From UBA8752 sp965657965 (GTDB lineage Bacteria; Bacteroidota; Bacteroidia; Flavobacteriales_D; Sanyastnellaceae), in contig CBFHQM010000045.1 in the NCBI GenBank assembly GCA_965657965.1, positions 1 through 8,110 of the forward strand: DNA of 8,110 nt, in the 5' to 3' direction. Shown in pieces: positions 6,764 to 8,110 of this stretch (positions are counted from its first letter, which is position 1; each line of letters begins with the position of its first letter). Under the pieces are notes generated by a model, which saw only the letters and a list, made by a program, of their open reading frames with translations, ran no database searches and had not been told where the DNA came from. The position numbers and the translations under genes were made by a program.

Positions 6764-8110
6764 ATGACCCGAAACCGCATCCTCTCCATCGCCCTCGGCG
6801 CAGCCCTCCTCACTTCTGGTGATGTGTTGGCTTACAAATATGTCGGAGCCAATGGCCCCGGCGCCGCAGGACCCAACGCCACTGGCGAAACCAATGGTGT
6901 ACTTGGCGCCGTACAGGCACGTTCTGTAGCCGCTGCCTGTGCACCCGCTGCAGCGCTCAAAAACCTTGAATGGAACAACGTCCGTGCCCTTGTGGAGACC
7001 GGCGGTTCCCTTTGGCAAAACCGGGCGCAGGGCAACGCCGCCTATGAGATTCCGAAGGACGGAAACGTACACTCGATCTATGCCGGATCGCTTTGGATGG
7101 GCGGAATTTCCCCTGACCAGCAGCTCAAGTTGGCGGCCATCAAGTTCCGCGCTTCCGGAAACGACTATTGGCCAGGGCCACTCACCAACGACGGTTCTGC
7201 CGAAGTGGACGAGTCAACCTGCAACGAATACGACCGCTTCTTTGTCACCAACCGTGCAGACAGCGAACGTCACCGTCAATATTTTGAAGCGGTGGCTGCC
7301 GGAACGGCCGATGAAGAGTTCCCAGAAGGCTACGCGATCCCTTCCAATTTCTTTGACTACCCCGCGATGGGCAACACGGCCATTGGCCAAGATTTCTACC
7401 TCGCGCCTTTCTATGATTACGACGGAGACGGTTTTTATGACCCTTCTCTCGGTGACTACCCCTGGTATGACTTCTTGCAAGAAATCGACTGCAAGAATCG
7501 CCGACGCGAAGACCCAGTGCCGTTGTTCGGTGACCGGAACTTTTTCTGGATCTTCAACGACAAAGGCAACGTCCACTCCGAATCTCAAGGGGAGCCCATC
7601 GGCATGGAAATTCGGGCCCAGGCCTTCGCGTTCTCTACGAACGACGAGATCAACAACATGACGTTCTACAACTACGTGCTCATTAACCAAGGCACGCAGA
7701 CGTTGACGAACACCTACTTCGGATCGTGGGTCGATGCTGACCTCGGTTGCTATAACGACGACTACGTCGGATGCGACGTACAACGTGGATTGGGTTACTG
7801 CTACAATGGTGACGCCAACGACGAAAACTGCGGCGCCAATGGCTATGGGGAGAACCCCCCCGCCGTCGGTGTAGACTTCTTCGAAGGCCCTTACCAAGAC
7901 GCAGACAGCATTGACAACCCGCTCACTCTGGACTTCTCCGACGCCCAAGACAGCCTCGGCATTCCTTACCGCGGCATCGGCATTGGATACAGCGACGGAA
8001 TTGCAGACAACGAACGTTTCGGCATGCGCCGCTTCGTTTACTACAACAACTCCGGTGACCCAATCAACGGAGAACCCACCACGCCCGTTCACTACTACAA
8101 TTACATGAAC
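6764..8110 (+). CDS. Secreted Bacteroidota surface protein with calcium-loop-like motif (3' end outside window), probable type IX secretion cargo
   Basis: The frame starting at ATG 6764 stays open to the window edge, giving 449 residues. MTRNRILSIALGAALLTSG is a clear Sec signal peptide, with likely cleavage after VLA at residue 23. Next come LWMGG (110-114) with GNDYWPGPL (132-140), then YDYDGDGFYDPSLGDYP. In that stretch D218, D220, D222 and D226 form a DxDxDGxxD loop like calcium sites of dockerin or thrombospondin type-3 repeats. The following FWIFND, PIGMEI and AFAFSTND pieces, the Cys-rich 329-356 region (C329, C337, C346, C356), and YGENPPAVGVDFF resemble large secreted Bacteroidota proteins that often end in a type IX sorting domain. 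That assignment is from memory of the family, and the C-terminus is not visible here. The gene lies 39 bases after the receptor, so it is likely co-transcribed. No enzymatic motif was recognised, so its function is unknown. Confidence 0.88.
   Translation, partial: MTRNRILSIALGAALLTSGDVLAYKYVGANGPGAAGPNATGETNGVLGAVQARSVAAACAPAAALKNLEWNNVRALVETGGSLWQNRAQGNAAYEIPKDGNVHSIYAGSLWMGGISPDQQLKLAAIKFRASGNDYWPGPLTNDGSAEVDESTCNEYDRFFVTNRADSERHRQYFEAVAAGTADEEFPEGYAIPSNFFDYPAMGNTAIGQDFYLAPFYDYDGDGFYDPSLGDYPWYDFLQEIDCKNRRREDPVPLFGDRNFFWIFNDKGNVHSESQGEPIGMEIRAQAFAFSTNDEINNMTFYNYVLINQGTQTLTNTYFGSWVDADLGCYNDDYVGCDVQRGLGYCYNGDANDENCGANGYGENPPAVGVDFFEGPYQDADSIDNPLTLDFSDAQDSLGIPYRGIGIGYSDGIADNERFGMRRFVYYNNSGDPINGEPTTPVHYYNYMN

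Noticed and set aside
7214..8092. Open frame of 292 codons on the - strand opposite the secreted protein gene
   Set aside because: It is the same Val-rich composition artefact. The + strand frame has a signal peptide and family-like motifs.

Overview
The window reads as Bacteroidota (inference), most like a marine, moderately GC-rich member of the Flavobacteriales. The support is a very large TonB-dependent receptor with an N-terminal carboxypeptidase-regulatory-like domain, followed by a secreted protein of a type seen next to such receptors in this phylum. Shine-Dalgarno sequences are scarce, which also fits. All recognisable genes are on the + strand. There are no tRNA or rRNA genes, mobile elements, or CRISPR arrays.

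Positions 1-2748 are the downstream end of a surface-polysaccharide cluster. A partial gene, probably the C-terminus of a glycosyltransferase, ends at 216. It overlaps the start of a complete GT4-type glycosyltransferase (213-1328) by 4 bases (ATGA). That gene in turn overlaps a multi-membrane-span polymerase of the Wzy / oligosaccharide repeat unit polymerase type (1321-2748) by 8 bases. The tight overlaps indicate one transcript with translational coupling. In a Wzx/Wzy-type pathway the transferases build a lipid-linked oligosaccharide and the polymerase joins the units on the periplasmic side.

Positions 2749-2968 are the only sizeable non-coding gap. It begins with a small perfect hairpin just after the polymerase stop codon and contains an AT-rich inverted repeat. 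It probably holds the end of the polysaccharide operon and the promoter of the next one, but no promoter could be identified with confidence.

Positions 2969-8110 hold a 1251-residue TonB-dependent outer-membrane receptor. After 39 bases comes a secreted, aspartate- and asparagine-rich protein with a calcium-loop-like motif, which runs off the window. They are probably co-transcribed, and no SusD-like gene lies between them. A plausible reading is an outer-membrane transport or surface-assembly pair, with the second protein perhaps exported by the type IX secretion system. Its C-terminus, which would show a sorting domain, is outside the window. The least ordinary small-scale signal is a perfect GC-rich 9-bp hairpin inside the signal-peptide coding region of the receptor gene.
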